This document shows positions 40,008 to 48,673 of a DNA stretch of 64,000 bases, in pieces. The position numbers were made by a program, and so were the translations under genes. The first letter of the stretch is position 1. Each line of letters starts with the position of its first letter. The DNA comes from Thauera aromatica K172 (GTDB lineage Bacteria > Pseudomonadota > Gammaproteobacteria > Burkholderiales > Rhodocyclaceae): positions 248,001 through 312,000 of the forward strand of contig NZ_CP028339.1 of assembly GCF_003030465.1 (NCBI RefSeq). The letters are read 5' to 3'. The notes beneath the pieces were generated by a model, which was given only the letters and a program-made list of their open reading frames with translations, searched no databases and was not told the origin of the DNA.

Positions 40008-40011
40008 ATGA
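39898..40011 (+). CDS. Possible 37-codon upstream open reading frame before narX
   Basis: ATG at 39898 to TGA at 40009-40011 (MEDAESMEFSPTDGALAGKN…). Its stop overlaps the narX start as ATGA, an arrangement that suggests translational coupling. There is no good ribosome-binding site close to the ATG, and the peptide has no recognisable feature. It could be a leader peptide or chance. Confidence 0.25.
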   Translation: MEDAESMEFSPTDGALAGKNGYVHVVAGSAGVTGACG

Positions 40012-41903
40012 ACATGCAGCTCCCGCCGCCGGTGCTGCGGCGCTCGATCATGCTGCTGGTGACGGTGGCGATGCTGACGCTGGCGCTGATCGGTCTCGCC
40101 GGAATGAGCGCCTCGGTGCTGGTCGTCGAGCGCGCGCGCAGCAGCACCGAGGCGATCAAGGTCGCCGGCAGCCTCCGCCGCTATGCGCAACGCATTCCGA
40201 GCCTGGCCGCGGTAGACAGCCTTGGAGGACGTGGCTTGTCGGCGCGCGGGCTGGCGGTGATCGGCGACTTCGAGCGCCAGCTCGAACACCCGGCGCTGGC
40301 ACAGGCGATCGCGCGTGCGCCGCAGGCGTCGTTCGCCGTGGCCTACCGCGGCGTGCACGCGGCGTGGCGTTCGAGCCTGAAGCCGCGGTTCGAGGCCCTG
40401 TCCGGGGCGGGCGCGCTGTCGGCGGGCGGAATCGAGCGGCTGCTGACCGAGGTCGATGCCTTCGTCGAACAGATCGATGCGCTAGTGGCGGGGCTCGAGC
40501 ACGACAACGAGACCCGCATCCACGGCCTGCACCAGACTCTGGCGCTGGCGATGGGGCTGACCCTGATCGTCGCCGTGATCGCGCTCGGTCTGCTCTACCG
40601 CGCCTTGCTGCGCCCGCTCGGCGGCCTCCTCGAGGCGGCGCGACGCATCGCCGGGGGTGACTTCAGCGTGCGCGTGGGCAACACCGGGGAAGACGAAATC
40701 GGCCGCGTCGGCACCTCGTTCAACCTGATGGCGGGCGAACTGGAGAAGCTGTACGGCAACCTCGAGCGCCATGTCGCCGAGAAGACCGCCGAACTGCAGC
40801 GCAGCAACCGCGCGCTGGAACTGCTCTACCACGCGATCACCCGTCTTTATCACAGCCCGACCGCGCCCGAAGCCTATGAGGCCACGCTGCGCGACATCGA
40901 CCGGGTCGCCGGGTTGAGCGGCAGCTTCGTGTGCATCGAGCCGCAGGCCGAGGCCGCAGCGGCGGTGATCGCGTCGACGTTCGGCGCCTGCCCCGAACGC
41001 ATCGCCCGCGGCGGGGACGCGTGCGCCGACTGCCGCACCAGCATGGTTCCCGGCGACGGCGACCTGCTGCGCTTTCCGCTGCGCGACCGCGAGCATCACT
41101 ACGGCATGTTGCGTCTGGCGCTGCCGCCGGGAGCGGGCCTGGAGGACTGGCAGCGCCAGCTCGTCGAGGCCTTGTCGCGCCACATCGGCATGGCGCTGGG
41201 CGCGGCGCGGCGCGGCGAGCAGGAGCGCCTGCTCGCACTGCAGGATGAACGTTCGGTGATCGCGCGCGAACTGCACGACTCGCTCGCGCAGGCGCTGTCG
41301 TACATGAAGATCCAGGCCAGCCTGCTGCAGCGCGTGGCCGGCGATCCGGCGCGCGCGGCCGAAGCCGGGCCGATCCTGGTCGACCTGCGCGCGGGGATCA
41401 ATGCCGCCTACCGCCAGTTGCGCGAGTTGCTGGTGTCGTTCCGCCTCGGTCTGTCCGGCGACCTCGACCGCCTGCTCGGCGACGCGGCGCGGGAGTACGG
41501 CGCGCGCGGCAAGCTCGAGGTGGCGCTCGAGTTGCGCCTGGGCGACTGTGTCCTCAGTCCGAACCAGGAAGTGCATGTCCTGCAGATCGTGCGCGAAGCC
41601 TTGTCGAACATGGTGCGCCACGCCGGTGCGCGCCGGGCCCGGGTGGCCGTGCTCGGCAATGCCGGCGGCGAAGTCGGGATCGAAGTCGAGGATGACGGCG
41701 TCGGCCTCGGCGCCCCGCCCGAGGATGCGCGCAACCACCACGGACTGTCGATCATGCGTGAGCGCGCCCACAGCCTCGGCGGCGAGATCGAAATCGGCAA
41801 CCGTGCGGAAGGCGGCACCCGCGTCGGGGTGCGCTTCGCGGCGGCGCGGGTGCTGGCTGGCGGCGCTTTCGGCGGCAAGGTCGCACGCACCGCGACCGAC
41901 TGA
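40008..41903 (+). CDS. narX: Nitrate/nitrite sensor histidine kinase NarX-like
   Basis: 631 residues. Transmembrane segment at about 15-37, then a periplasmic sensor with a P-box-like VAGSLRRYAQRIPSLA carrying the nitrate-binding arginine. A second membrane helix lies at about 178-200, followed by HAMP (LLRPLGGLLEAARRIAGGDF), a GAF-like region with CADC, the HisKA_3 dimerisation helix with phosphoacceptor His in ARELHDSLAQALSYMK, and a HATPase (EDDGVGLG). Start at 40008 with an SD-like GGGGGCG. The partner is the response regulator immediately downstream. It senses nitrate and controls denitrification genes. Confidence 0.93.
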   Translation: MNMQLPPPVLRRSIMLLVTVAMLTLALIGLAGMSASVLVVERARSSTEAIKVAGSLRRYAQRIPSLAAVDSLGGRGLSARGLAVIGDFERQLEHPALAQAIARAPQASFAVAYRGVHAAWRSSLKPRFEALSGAGALSAGGIERLLTEVDAFVEQIDALVAGLEHDNETRIHGLHQTLALAMGLTLIVAVIALGLLYRALLRPLGGLLEAARRIAGGDFSVRVGNTGEDEIGRVGTSFNLMAGELEKLYGNLERHVAEKTAELQRSNRALELLYHAITRLYHSPTAPEAYEATLRDIDRVAGLSGSFVCIEPQAEAAAAVIASTFGACPERIARGGDACADCRTSMVPGDGDLLRFPLRDREHHYGMLRLALPPGAGLEDWQRQLVEALSRHIGMALGAARRGEQERLLALQDERSVIARELHDSLAQALSYMKIQASLLQRVAGDPARAAEAGPILVDLRAGINAAYRQLRELLVSFRLGLSGDLDRLLGDAAREYGARGKLEVALELRLGDCVLSPNQEVHVLQIVREALSNMVRHAGARRARVAVLGNAGGEVGIEVEDDGVGLGAPPEDARNHHGLSIMRERAHSLGGEIEIGNRAEGGTRVGVRFAAARVLAGGAFGGKVARTATD

Positions 41904-41986
41904 CGACAGGCGGGCAGGCCCCGAGCGCCCGCCGCACCGAACCCGACCGCCCCTGGGCGGAATTTGAAGCCGGAGCTGCCTTGACG

Positions 41987-42631
41987 ATGAACGAAACGCA
42001 ATTGGTCCTGATCGTGGACGACCATCCGCTTTTCCGCAAAGGGCTGGCGCAGCTGCTGCGGACGATCGACGGCTTCCGGCTGGTCGGCGAGGCCGCCAGC
42101 GGCGAGGAAGGGCTCGCCATGGCGCGCGCGCTGCAGCCCGATCTGGTCCTGCTCGACCTGAACATGCGCGACATGAGCGGGCTGGACGTGTTGCGCAGCC
42201 TGCGCGGTACGCGCATCGGCGCACGCGTGGTGATGGTGACGGTGTCGGACCAGGGTGAGGACGTGGTCGCGGCGCTGCGCGGCGGCGCCGACGCCTACCT
42301 GCTCAAGGACATGGAGCCGGAAGAGATGCTCGGCGCCCTCGCCGAAGTCGCCGCCGGCCGGGTCGTGATCCCGCCGCAGCTCAACCACCTGCTCGCCGCC
42401 GCGCTGCGCAGCGAGGCCCGGCCGCAGTCGGTCGCCGCCGCCGGGCTCACCGAGCAGGAAGTCCGCATCCTCGAAAGGATCGCCGCCGGGCTGTCGAACA
42501 AGCATATCGGACGCGAATTCGACATCGCCGAAGGCACGGTGAAGGTCCACGTCAAGCACATCCTGCGCAAGCTCGACCTGCGCTCGCGGGTCGAAGCCGC
42601 GGTCTGGGCGGTCGAGCACATGCGCGGCTGA
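41987..42631 (+). CDS. narL: Response regulator NarL-like
   Basis: 214 residues. Receiver domain with the acid pocket VDDHPLFRKG, phosphoacceptor Asp in VLLDLNMRDMSG and Lys in YLLKDMEPEE; LuxR-type DNA-binding domain with GLTEQEVRILERIAAGLSN and GTVKVHVKHILRKL. It binds TACYYMT heptamers when phosphorylated by NarX. ATG at 41987 chosen over an upstream TTG at 41981. It lies 83 bases downstream of narX, on the same strand as the ccm genes. Confidence 0.94.
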   Translation: MNETQLVLIVDDHPLFRKGLAQLLRTIDGFRLVGEAASGEEGLAMARALQPDLVLLDLNMRDMSGLDVLRSLRGTRIGARVVMVTVSDQGEDVVAALRGGADAYLLKDMEPEEMLGALAEVAAGRVVIPPQLNHLLAAALRSEARPQSVAAAGLTEQEVRILERIAAGLSNKHIGREFDIAEGTVKVHVKHILRKLDLRSRVEAAVWAVEHMRG

Positions 42632-42680
42632 GTCCTGCGCTGCCGCCCGCGACCGCCTTCGCCGCGGTCGGGATGGCGCA

Positions 42681-43337
42681 ATGCAGCATGCTGTGGTTCA
42701 ATCCTTCCCCATGCTTGAAGCCCGAGATCTCGCCTGCCTGAAGGGCGACCGCCTGCTGTTCCACGGCCTCGCCTTCCGCCTGCAGGCGGGCGGCCTGCTG
42801 CGCGTGGCCGGACCCAACGGCGTGGGCAAGACCAGCCTGCTGCGCCTGGTCACCGGGCTGGCCCTGCCCGAGGCCGGGGAGCTGCGCTGGCGCGACCGCT
42901 CCACCCGCCGCGAGCGCGAGGCCTTCCATGCCGAGCTGCTCTACCTCGGCCATGCGCCGGCGCTCAACGATCTGCTGAGCCCGCTGGAGAACCTGCGCTT
43001 CGCTTGCGCCGCCGCCGGCGACGAGGTCGACGAGGAGGCCTGCATCCGGGCCCTGGAGCGGATCGGTCTCGCCCGTCAGCTCGATCTGCCGGCGCGGGTA
43101 CTGTCCCAGGGCCAGCGCCGGCGCGTCGGCCTGGCGCGCCTGTTCCTGTCCGCCGCGCGGCCGCTGTGGGTGCTCGACGAGCCGTTTACCGCGCTCGACG
43201 TCCATGCCGTGGCCGATCTTGCCGCCACCTTGTCGGCGCACTGTGCCGGCGGCGGCATGGTGATGCTGACCACCCACCAGGATGCGCCGTTCGCGACGCC
43301 GCCGGCGGTGCTCGACGTCGGAGCCTTCGCGTGCTGA
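42681..43337 (+). CDS. ccmA: Cytochrome c biogenesis ATP-binding protein CcmA
   Basis: 218 residues, ABC ATPase with Walker A GPNGVGKTSLLRL, signature LSQGQRRRVGLARL, Walker B PLWVLDEPFTALD and H-loop TTHQD. With CcmB, CcmC and CcmD it frees haem-loaded CcmE. The start may instead be the ATG at 42711 (MLEARDLAC), where homologues usually begin; 42681 is preceded by GGGATGGCGCA. First gene of a nine-gene operon. Confidence 0.95.
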   Translation: MQHAVVQSFPMLEARDLACLKGDRLLFHGLAFRLQAGGLLRVAGPNGVGKTSLLRLVTGLALPEAGELRWRDRSTRREREAFHAELLYLGHAPALNDLLSPLENLRFACAAAGDEVDEEACIRALERIGLARQLDLPARVLSQGQRRRVGLARLFLSAARPLWVLDEPFTALDVHAVADLAATLSAHCAGGGMVMLTTHQDAPFATPPAVLDVGAFAC

Positions 43338-43999
43338 GCACTTTCCTGGCCGTGCTGCGCCGCGATCTGCTGCTCGCCTGGCGCGGCCGCGCCGACGTGC
43401 TGGTCACGCTCGCCTTCTTCATCATCGTGGTCTGCCTGTTCCCGTTCGGCGTCGGTGCCGAACCCAACCAGCTGCGTGCGATCGCCCCCGGCGTGCTGTG
43501 GGTGGCGGCGCTGCTCGCCTGCCTGCTGTCGCTGCACCGCCTGTTCGCCCAGGACTACGTCGATGGAACCTTGGAGCAGCTTCTCCTGTCTAGGGAGCCG
43601 GCTGCGTTGTGGGTGACGGCAAAAGTGCTCGCGTTCTGGCTCAGCACCGGCCTGCCGGTGGTCGCGGTGGCGCCGGCGATGGCCTTGCTGCTTGACCTGG
43701 AGCAAGGTGGTCTGGCGGTGCTGGTACTAAGTTTGACGCTCGGCACGCCGATCCTGGCCCTGCTCGGAGCGGTGGGCGCGGCGCTGACCCTGGGCCTGCG
43801 CGGGGGCGGCATGTTGCTGGCGCTGCTGGTGCTGCCGCTGTTCGTGCCGGTGCTGATCTTCGGCGCCGGCGCGGTGGAGGCGGAGCTGTCCGGCTCCGGC
43901 GCGGCGGCCCATCTGCTGCTGCTGGGGGGTGGGCTGGCCGGCGCGCTCGCGCTCGCTCCGATGGCGTGCGCGGCGGCGCTGAGAATTTCGACCGATTGA
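43331..43999 (+). CDS. ccmB: Haem exporter protein CcmB
   Basis: 222 residues with six hydrophobic segments, for example TLAFFIIVVCLFPF and LLALLVLPLFVPVLIFGAGAV, and the CcmB signature LLSREPAALWVTAKVLAFWL. Membrane subunit of the CcmAB transporter. The GTG start overlaps the end of ccmA. Confidence 0.95.
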   Translation: MLSTFLAVLRRDLLLAWRGRADVLVTLAFFIIVVCLFPFGVGAEPNQLRAIAPGVLWVAALLACLLSLHRLFAQDYVDGTLEQLLLSREPAALWVTAKVLAFWLSTGLPVVAVAPAMALLLDLEQGGLAVLVLSLTLGTPILALLGAVGAALTLGLRGGGMLLALLVLPLFVPVLIFGAGAVEAELSGSGAAAHLLLLGGGLAGALALAPMACAAALRISTD

Positions 44000-44063
44000 T
44001 GACAACCTTGCGGACGCTTTCCCGAAGAGGGCTCTGCCAACCTGTACAGCGACTTTTCAGCGC

Positions 44064-44840
44064 ATGAACAAACCCGAACGCGCTCGCAGCCTGTTCCGCT
44101 TCGCCGCCCCGCAGAACTTCTATCCTCTTGCCGGCCGGCTCGCGCCCCGGTTCGCGGCGGTGGCCGCGGTGCTCGGTGTGGCCGGCCTGTGGCTGGGCTT
44201 TTTCGTCGCCCCCACCGACGCCACCCAGGGCGAGGTCTACCGGGTGATCTTCATCCACGTGCCGGCAGCCTGGATGTCGATGTTCATCTACCTGGTGATG
44301 GCGTTCTGGTCGGCGGTCGGCCTGGTCATGAACACCCGCCTGTCCTTCCTCATGAGCCAGGCGCTGGCCCCGACCGGGGCGCTGTTCTGCGTCGTCGCGT
44401 TGTGGACTGGCGCGCTGTGGGGCAAGCCGACCTGGGGGGCGTACTGGGTGTGGGATGCGCGCCTGACCTCGCAGCTGCTGCTGCTGTTCCTGTATTTCGG
44501 TTTCATCGCCCTCACCCGCGCGATCGAGGATCCGCGCCGTGCCGACCGTGCCGGGGCGATCATCGCCCTGGTCGGCGCGGTGAACGTGCCGATCATCTAT
44601 TTCTCGGTGCAGTGGTGGAACACCTTACACCAGGGCGCCTCGGTGAGTCTGACCAAGGCGCCGTCGATGGCCGCGACCATGCTCGCCGGGATGCTGGTGA
44701 TGGCGCTCGCGTCCTGGGCCTACACCCTGGCGGTGGTCCTGTGGCGGGTGCGGCCGATGATCCTCGAGCGCGAACGCCATACCGAGTGGGTGGGGGTGGT
44801 GCTCGAACAAGAACTGCGAACCGGCGGAGGGCGTGCCTGA
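44064..44840 (+). CDS. ccmC: Haem transporter CcmC
   Basis: 258 residues, six membrane helices and the WWD-type haem-handling motif GKPTWGAYWVWDARLTS, flanked by the conserved histidines in FIHVPAAWMS and TLHQGASVS. It presents haem to CcmE together with CcmD. It starts 64 bases after ccmB and overlaps ccmD (TGATG). Confidence 0.96.
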   Translation: MNKPERARSLFRFAAPQNFYPLAGRLAPRFAAVAAVLGVAGLWLGFFVAPTDATQGEVYRVIFIHVPAAWMSMFIYLVMAFWSAVGLVMNTRLSFLMSQALAPTGALFCVVALWTGALWGKPTWGAYWVWDARLTSQLLLLFLYFGFIALTRAIEDPRRADRAGAIIALVGAVNVPIIYFSVQWWNTLHQGASVSLTKAPSMAATMLAGMLVMALASWAYTLAVVLWRVRPMILERERHTEWVGVVLEQELRTGGGRA

Positions 44841-45067
44841 TGTCGTGGGAAAGCTGGTCCGCGTTCTGGGACATGGGGGGCGCGGCCTTTTACGTGTGGG
44901 GTAGCTACGGCCTCGCCCTCGTCCTGGTGGCGCTCGAGCTGATGCTCGTGCTCCAGCGCCGGAAAGACACTACGCGCCGCCTGCTGCGTTGGCGGCGCGC
45001 GCTCGGCAAGGATGCCGGCAGGCAAAACGGCGGTGAGCCCGAACCCGCCACGGAGTCCGAAAGATGA
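44840..45067 (+). CDS. ccmD: Haem exporter protein CcmD
   Basis: 75 residues with one membrane helix (VWGSYGLALVLVALELMLVL) and a basic tail (RRKDTTRRLLRWRR), the usual CcmD layout. Its ATG overlaps the ccmC stop codon and its stop overlaps the ccmE start. Small subunit that stabilises CcmC-CcmE. Confidence 0.93.
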   Translation: MSWESWSAFWDMGGAAFYVWGSYGLALVLVALELMLVLQRRKDTTRRLLRWRRALGKDAGRQNGGEPEPATESER

Positions 45068-45507
45068 AAGCCCGCAACAAACGTCTGATCCTCGTCGGCA
45101 GCGGCGTCGCCCTGCTGGTGGCCGCGGTGGCCCTGGTGCTGAGCGCGTTCCAGCAGAACCTGGTGTTCTTCCATACGCCGTCCGAAGTGGCCGCAGGCAA
45201 GGCGCCGACCGGCAAGACCTTCCGCATCGGTGGAATGGTCGAGGAAGGTTCGATCGCGCGCGAGGCCGACGGCCTGACCGTGCGCTTCGCGATCACCGAC
45301 ACCGCGAAGATCATTCCCGTGACCTATCGCGGCACGCTTCCCGACCTGTTCAAGGAAGGCAAGGGCGCGGTGGTGCAGGGCCGCCTCGAAGGCGGCGTGT
45401 TCCGCGCCACCGAAGTGCTCGCCAAGCACGACGAGAACTACATGCCGCCCGAAGCCGCGCATGCCGTGGAGCAGGCGCAGAAGGCCGCGCAGACGGTGAG
45501 CCAGTGA
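45064..45507 (+). CDS. ccmE: Cytochrome c maturation haem chaperone CcmE
   Basis: 147 residues with one N-terminal membrane anchor (LILVGSGVALLVAAVALVLS) and an OB-fold. The haem-attachment motif HDENY carries His122, which binds haem covalently, and Tyr126. Periplasmic haem carrier between CcmC and CcmF/H. Confidence 0.97.
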   Translation: MKARNKRLILVGSGVALLVAAVALVLSAFQQNLVFFHTPSEVAAGKAPTGKTFRIGGMVEEGSIAREADGLTVRFAITDTAKIIPVTYRGTLPDLFKEGKGAVVQGRLEGGVFRATEVLAKHDENYMPPEAAHAVEQAQKAAQTVSQ

Positions 45508-45508
45508 C

Positions 45509-47491
45509 ATGATTCCCGAACTCGGACATTTCGCCCTGATCCTCGCCCTGGTGCTGTCCCTGGTGCAGGCGGTAGTGCCGCTCGTGGGCGCCCGCCGCAA
45601 CAGCCTGGCGCTGATGGAGGTCGGCCGCCCCGCGGCGCAGGGACAGTTCCTCTTCATCCTGGTCAGCTACCTGTGCCTGACCTGGGCCTTTGTCAGCAGC
45701 GACTTCTCGGTGCAGCTGGCGGCGTCGAACTCGCACAGCGCGACTCCGATCTTCTACAAGATCACCGGCGTGTGGGGCAACCACGAAGGCTCGCTCTTGC
45801 TGTGGGCGATGTCGCTGGCGCTGTGGACGGTGGCGGTGACGGTGTTCTCGCGCCATCTGCCCGAAGCCTTCCTCGCCCGCGTGCTCGGGGTGCTGGGCTG
45901 GGTCAGCGCCGGCTTCATCTCGTTCATGCTGGTCACCTCCAACCCCTTCGACCGCCTGCTGCCGGCCGTGGCCGACGGGCGCGACCTGAACCCGCTGCTG
46001 CAGGATCCGGGAATGATCATCCACCCGCCGCTGCTCTACATGGGCTACGTCGGCTTCTCGGTGGCGTTCGCCTTCGCCATCGCCGCGCTGCTGTCGGGGC
46101 GCATGGACGCGGCCTGGGCGCGCTGGTCGCGGCCGTGGACGACGGTGGCGTGGGTGTTCCTCACCGCCGGCATTGCGGTCGGTTCGGGCTGGGCCTACTA
46201 CGAGCTGGGCTGGGGCGGCTGGTGGTTCTGGGATCCGGTGGAGAACGCCTCCTTCATGCCCTGGCTGCTGGGTACTGCGCTGATGCATTCGCTCGCCGTC
46301 ACCGAGAAGCGCGGCGCCTTCCGCAGCTGGACGGTGCTGCTGGCGATCGGCGCGTTCTCGCTGTCGCTGCTGGGGACCTTCCTCGTGCGTTCGGGCGTCA
46401 TCACCAGCGTCCATGCCTTTGCCACCGATCCCAAGCGCGGCCTCTACATCCTTGCCCTGCTGGTGGTGGTGATCGGCTTCTCGCTGCTGCTGTACGCGGT
46501 GCGTGCACCGAAGCTGGCCGGTGGCGGCAGCTTCGGCTTCGTCTCGCGCGAGACCACGCTGCTCGGCAACAACGTGCTGCTCACCGTGGCGTCGGCTTCG
46601 GTGCTGCTCGGCACGCTGTACCCGCTGTTTCTCGACGCCCTCGGCCTGGGCAAGATCTCCGTCGGCCCGCCCTACTTCGAAGCGGTGTTCGTGCCGCTGA
46701 TGACGCCGGTGGTGGTGCTGATGATGTTCGGCCCCTTCCTGCGCTGGAAGGACGACGACCTTGCCGCGGCGCTGCGCAAGGTGGCGCCGGCCTTCATCGC
46801 CAGCGTTGCGATCGGGGTCGGGGTCGCCTTCGCTGTCGATCACCTGACCTGGCGCACCGCGCTCGGCCTGGCGCTCGCGGCCTGGGTCGGGCTGGCCAGC
46901 CTGCAACTGCTCCATGGCCGGCTGCGGGAGCGCGCCGGGGCGTCCATCGCCTCGCGCCTGCGCGCGATCACCGCGTCGTGGTGGGGCATGTGGTTCGCCC
47001 ACCTCGGCGTCGGCGTGTTCATCACCGGGGTGACTCTGGTCGGCAGCCTGGACCAGCATCTCGACGTCCGGATGCAGCCCGGGCAGCATGCCGAGCTGGC
47101 CGGCTACAGCTTCACTTTCCGCGGTGCGGTCGAGGCCGACGGCCCCAACTACGACGCCGAGCGCGGCATCGTCGACGTCGCCCGCGACGGTCGCGCGATC
47201 GCTACCCTGACTCCGGAAAAGCGCCTGTACTGGGCGCAGGGCATGCCGATGACCGAAGCCGCGATCGACATCGGCCCGTTCCGCGACGTCTATGTGTCGC
47301 TCGGCGAGCAGCTCGAGGACGGCGCCTGGATCGTCAGCCTGTACTACAAGCCCTTCATCAGCTGGGTCTGGCTCGGCTGCCTGCTGATGGGGCTGGGCGG
47401 GCTGTTCGCCGTTGCCGATCGCCGCTACCGCCGCCTGGCCGCGCGTGACGCCGCCGTTGGCGCCGGCCAGCGCATGCCGGCCCCGGTCTGA
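45509..47491 (+). CDS. ccmF: Cytochrome c haem lyase subunit CcmF
   Basis: 660 residues, about 14 hydrophobic segments, with the WWD-domain motif GGWWFWDPVENASFMPW and conserved periplasmic histidines in GVWGNHEGSLLLW and FLVRSGVITSVHAFATDP. It ligates haem from CcmE to apocytochrome together with CcmH. Starts one base after the ccmE stop. Confidence 0.97.
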   Translation: MIPELGHFALILALVLSLVQAVVPLVGARRNSLALMEVGRPAAQGQFLFILVSYLCLTWAFVSSDFSVQLAASNSHSATPIFYKITGVWGNHEGSLLLWAMSLALWTVAVTVFSRHLPEAFLARVLGVLGWVSAGFISFMLVTSNPFDRLLPAVADGRDLNPLLQDPGMIIHPPLLYMGYVGFSVAFAFAIAALLSGRMDAAWARWSRPWTTVAWVFLTAGIAVGSGWAYYELGWGGWWFWDPVENASFMPWLLGTALMHSLAVTEKRGAFRSWTVLLAIGAFSLSLLGTFLVRSGVITSVHAFATDPKRGLYILALLVVVIGFSLLLYAVRAPKLAGGGSFGFVSRETTLLGNNVLLTVASASVLLGTLYPLFLDALGLGKISVGPPYFEAVFVPLMTPVVVLMMFGPFLRWKDDDLAAALRKVAPAFIASVAIGVGVAFAVDHLTWRTALGLALAAWVGLASLQLLHGRLRERAGASIASRLRAITASWWGMWFAHLGVGVFITGVTLVGSLDQHLDVRMQPGQHAELAGYSFTFRGAVEADGPNYDAERGIVDVARDGRAIATLTPEKRLYWAQGMPMTEAAIDIGPFRDVYVSLGEQLEDGAWIVSLYYKPFISWVWLGCLLMGLGGLFAVADRRYRRLAARDAAVGAGQRMPAPV

Positions 47492-47511
47492 GCGGAGCAT
47501 CGAGGATTTCC

Positions 47512-48105
47512 ATGAAAGCCAAGTTTCTCGTTCCCCTCGCGTTGTTCTTCGGTCTGGCGGGATTCCTCGCCTTCGGCCTGACCCTCAACCCGCGCGAAGT
47601 GCCTTCGCCGCTGATCGACAAGCCGGCGCCCGGTTTCAGCCTCGCCCGCCTCGACCAGCCCGAGCAGCGCTTCGCCCTCGAGGAGATGCGCGGCGAAGTG
47701 TGGCTGCTCAACGTCTGGGCGTCGTGGTGCGTGGCCTGCCGCCAGGAGCACCCGGTGCTGGTGCGGATGGCGCAGCAGAAGCTGGTGCCGATCGTCGGCC
47801 TCAACTACAAGGAAGTGCGCGGCGACGGTGCGATCAACATCCGCGGCATGGCGCCCGAAGCCGAGACCGGGCTGGCGATCGAGCGTGCCCGGCGCTGGCT
47901 CACCGATCACGGCGACCCCTACGCCTTGTCGGTGCTCGACATCGACGGCCGGGTCGGGATCGACTTCGGCGTCTATGGCGTGCCCGAAACTTTCCTCATC
48001 GACCGCGAAGGCCGGATCCGCTACAAGCACATCGGCCCGATCACCCCGGACAGCCTGCAGAACGAGCTGCTGCCCCGGATCGAGGAGGTCCGCCGTGCCG
48101 GTTGA
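47512..48105 (+). CDS. ccmG: Thiol:disulfide interchange protein CcmG (DsbE)
   Basis: 197 residues, N-terminal membrane anchor (FLVPLALFFGLAGFLAFGL) and thioredoxin fold with the active site WASWCVACRQEHP and the cis-Pro loop GVPETFLIDREG. It keeps the apocytochrome CxxCH cysteines reduced for haem attachment. Confidence 0.97.
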   Translation: MKAKFLVPLALFFGLAGFLAFGLTLNPREVPSPLIDKPAPGFSLARLDQPEQRFALEEMRGEVWLLNVWASWCVACRQEHPVLVRMAQQKLVPIVGLNYKEVRGDGAINIRGMAPEAETGLAIERARRWLTDHGDPYALSVLDIDGRVGIDFGVYGVPETFLIDREGRIRYKHIGPITPDSLQNELLPRIEEVRRAG

Positions 48106-48673
48106 ACGCTTGTCCGCCGCGCCCGGGCGGCGCTTGTCCGGCGCCTTCGGCATGCTCGTCCTCGTCGGCGTGCTGGGGCTGGCGCCGGCCGCGCAGGCAG
48201 CTGACGCGCCGGCGGCGGCGGTCGATCCCGGCGTGGCGCCGGCGGTGGTCGCCGACCCCGCGCTCGAGGCCGACGTCATGGCCTTGGCGCACAAGCTGCG
48301 CTGCCTCGTGTGCCAGAACCAGTCGATCGCCGAATCCAACGCGCCGCTCGCGGTGGACTTGCGCAACCAGGTCCGCGAGCAGCTCGCCGCCGGCAACAGC
48401 AAGGGCGAAGTGATCGATTATCTGGTCGCCCGTTATGGCGACTTCGTCCTCTACGAGCCGCCGTTCAAGGCCACCACCGCCCTGTTGTGGAGCGGACCGC
48501 TGCTGCTGCTGCTCGGCGGCGCCGGCTGGCTGGCTTACCGCCTGCGCCGGCGCCAGGCCGAAACCGCCGCCGAAGGTGCGCTGAGCACGGCCGAACGCGC
48601 CCGCGCCCGTGCCCTGCTGGCCGGCGGTGAAGCGCCCGCCGCCCCCCCTGAATCCCCGGAGTCCCGCTCGTGA
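48095..48673 (+). CDS. ccmH: Cytochrome c biogenesis protein CcmH
   Basis: 192 residues: signal-like N-terminal helix, the redox motif LRCLVCQNQSIAESNAPLA (family pattern LRCxxCQNQ), and a C-terminal membrane helix (ALLWSGPLLLLLGGAGWLAY). The GTG start at 48095 follows GAGGAGGTCC and overlaps ccmG by 11 bases. The C-terminal tail is cytoplasmic and overlaps the ccmI start. Confidence 0.94.
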   Translation: MPVERLSAAPGRRLSGAFGMLVLVGVLGLAPAAQAADAPAAAVDPGVAPAVVADPALEADVMALAHKLRCLVCQNQSIAESNAPLAVDLRNQVREQLAAGNSKGEVIDYLVARYGDFVLYEPPFKATTALLWSGPLLLLLGGAGWLAYRLRRRQAETAAEGALSTAERARARALLAGGEAPAAPPESPESRS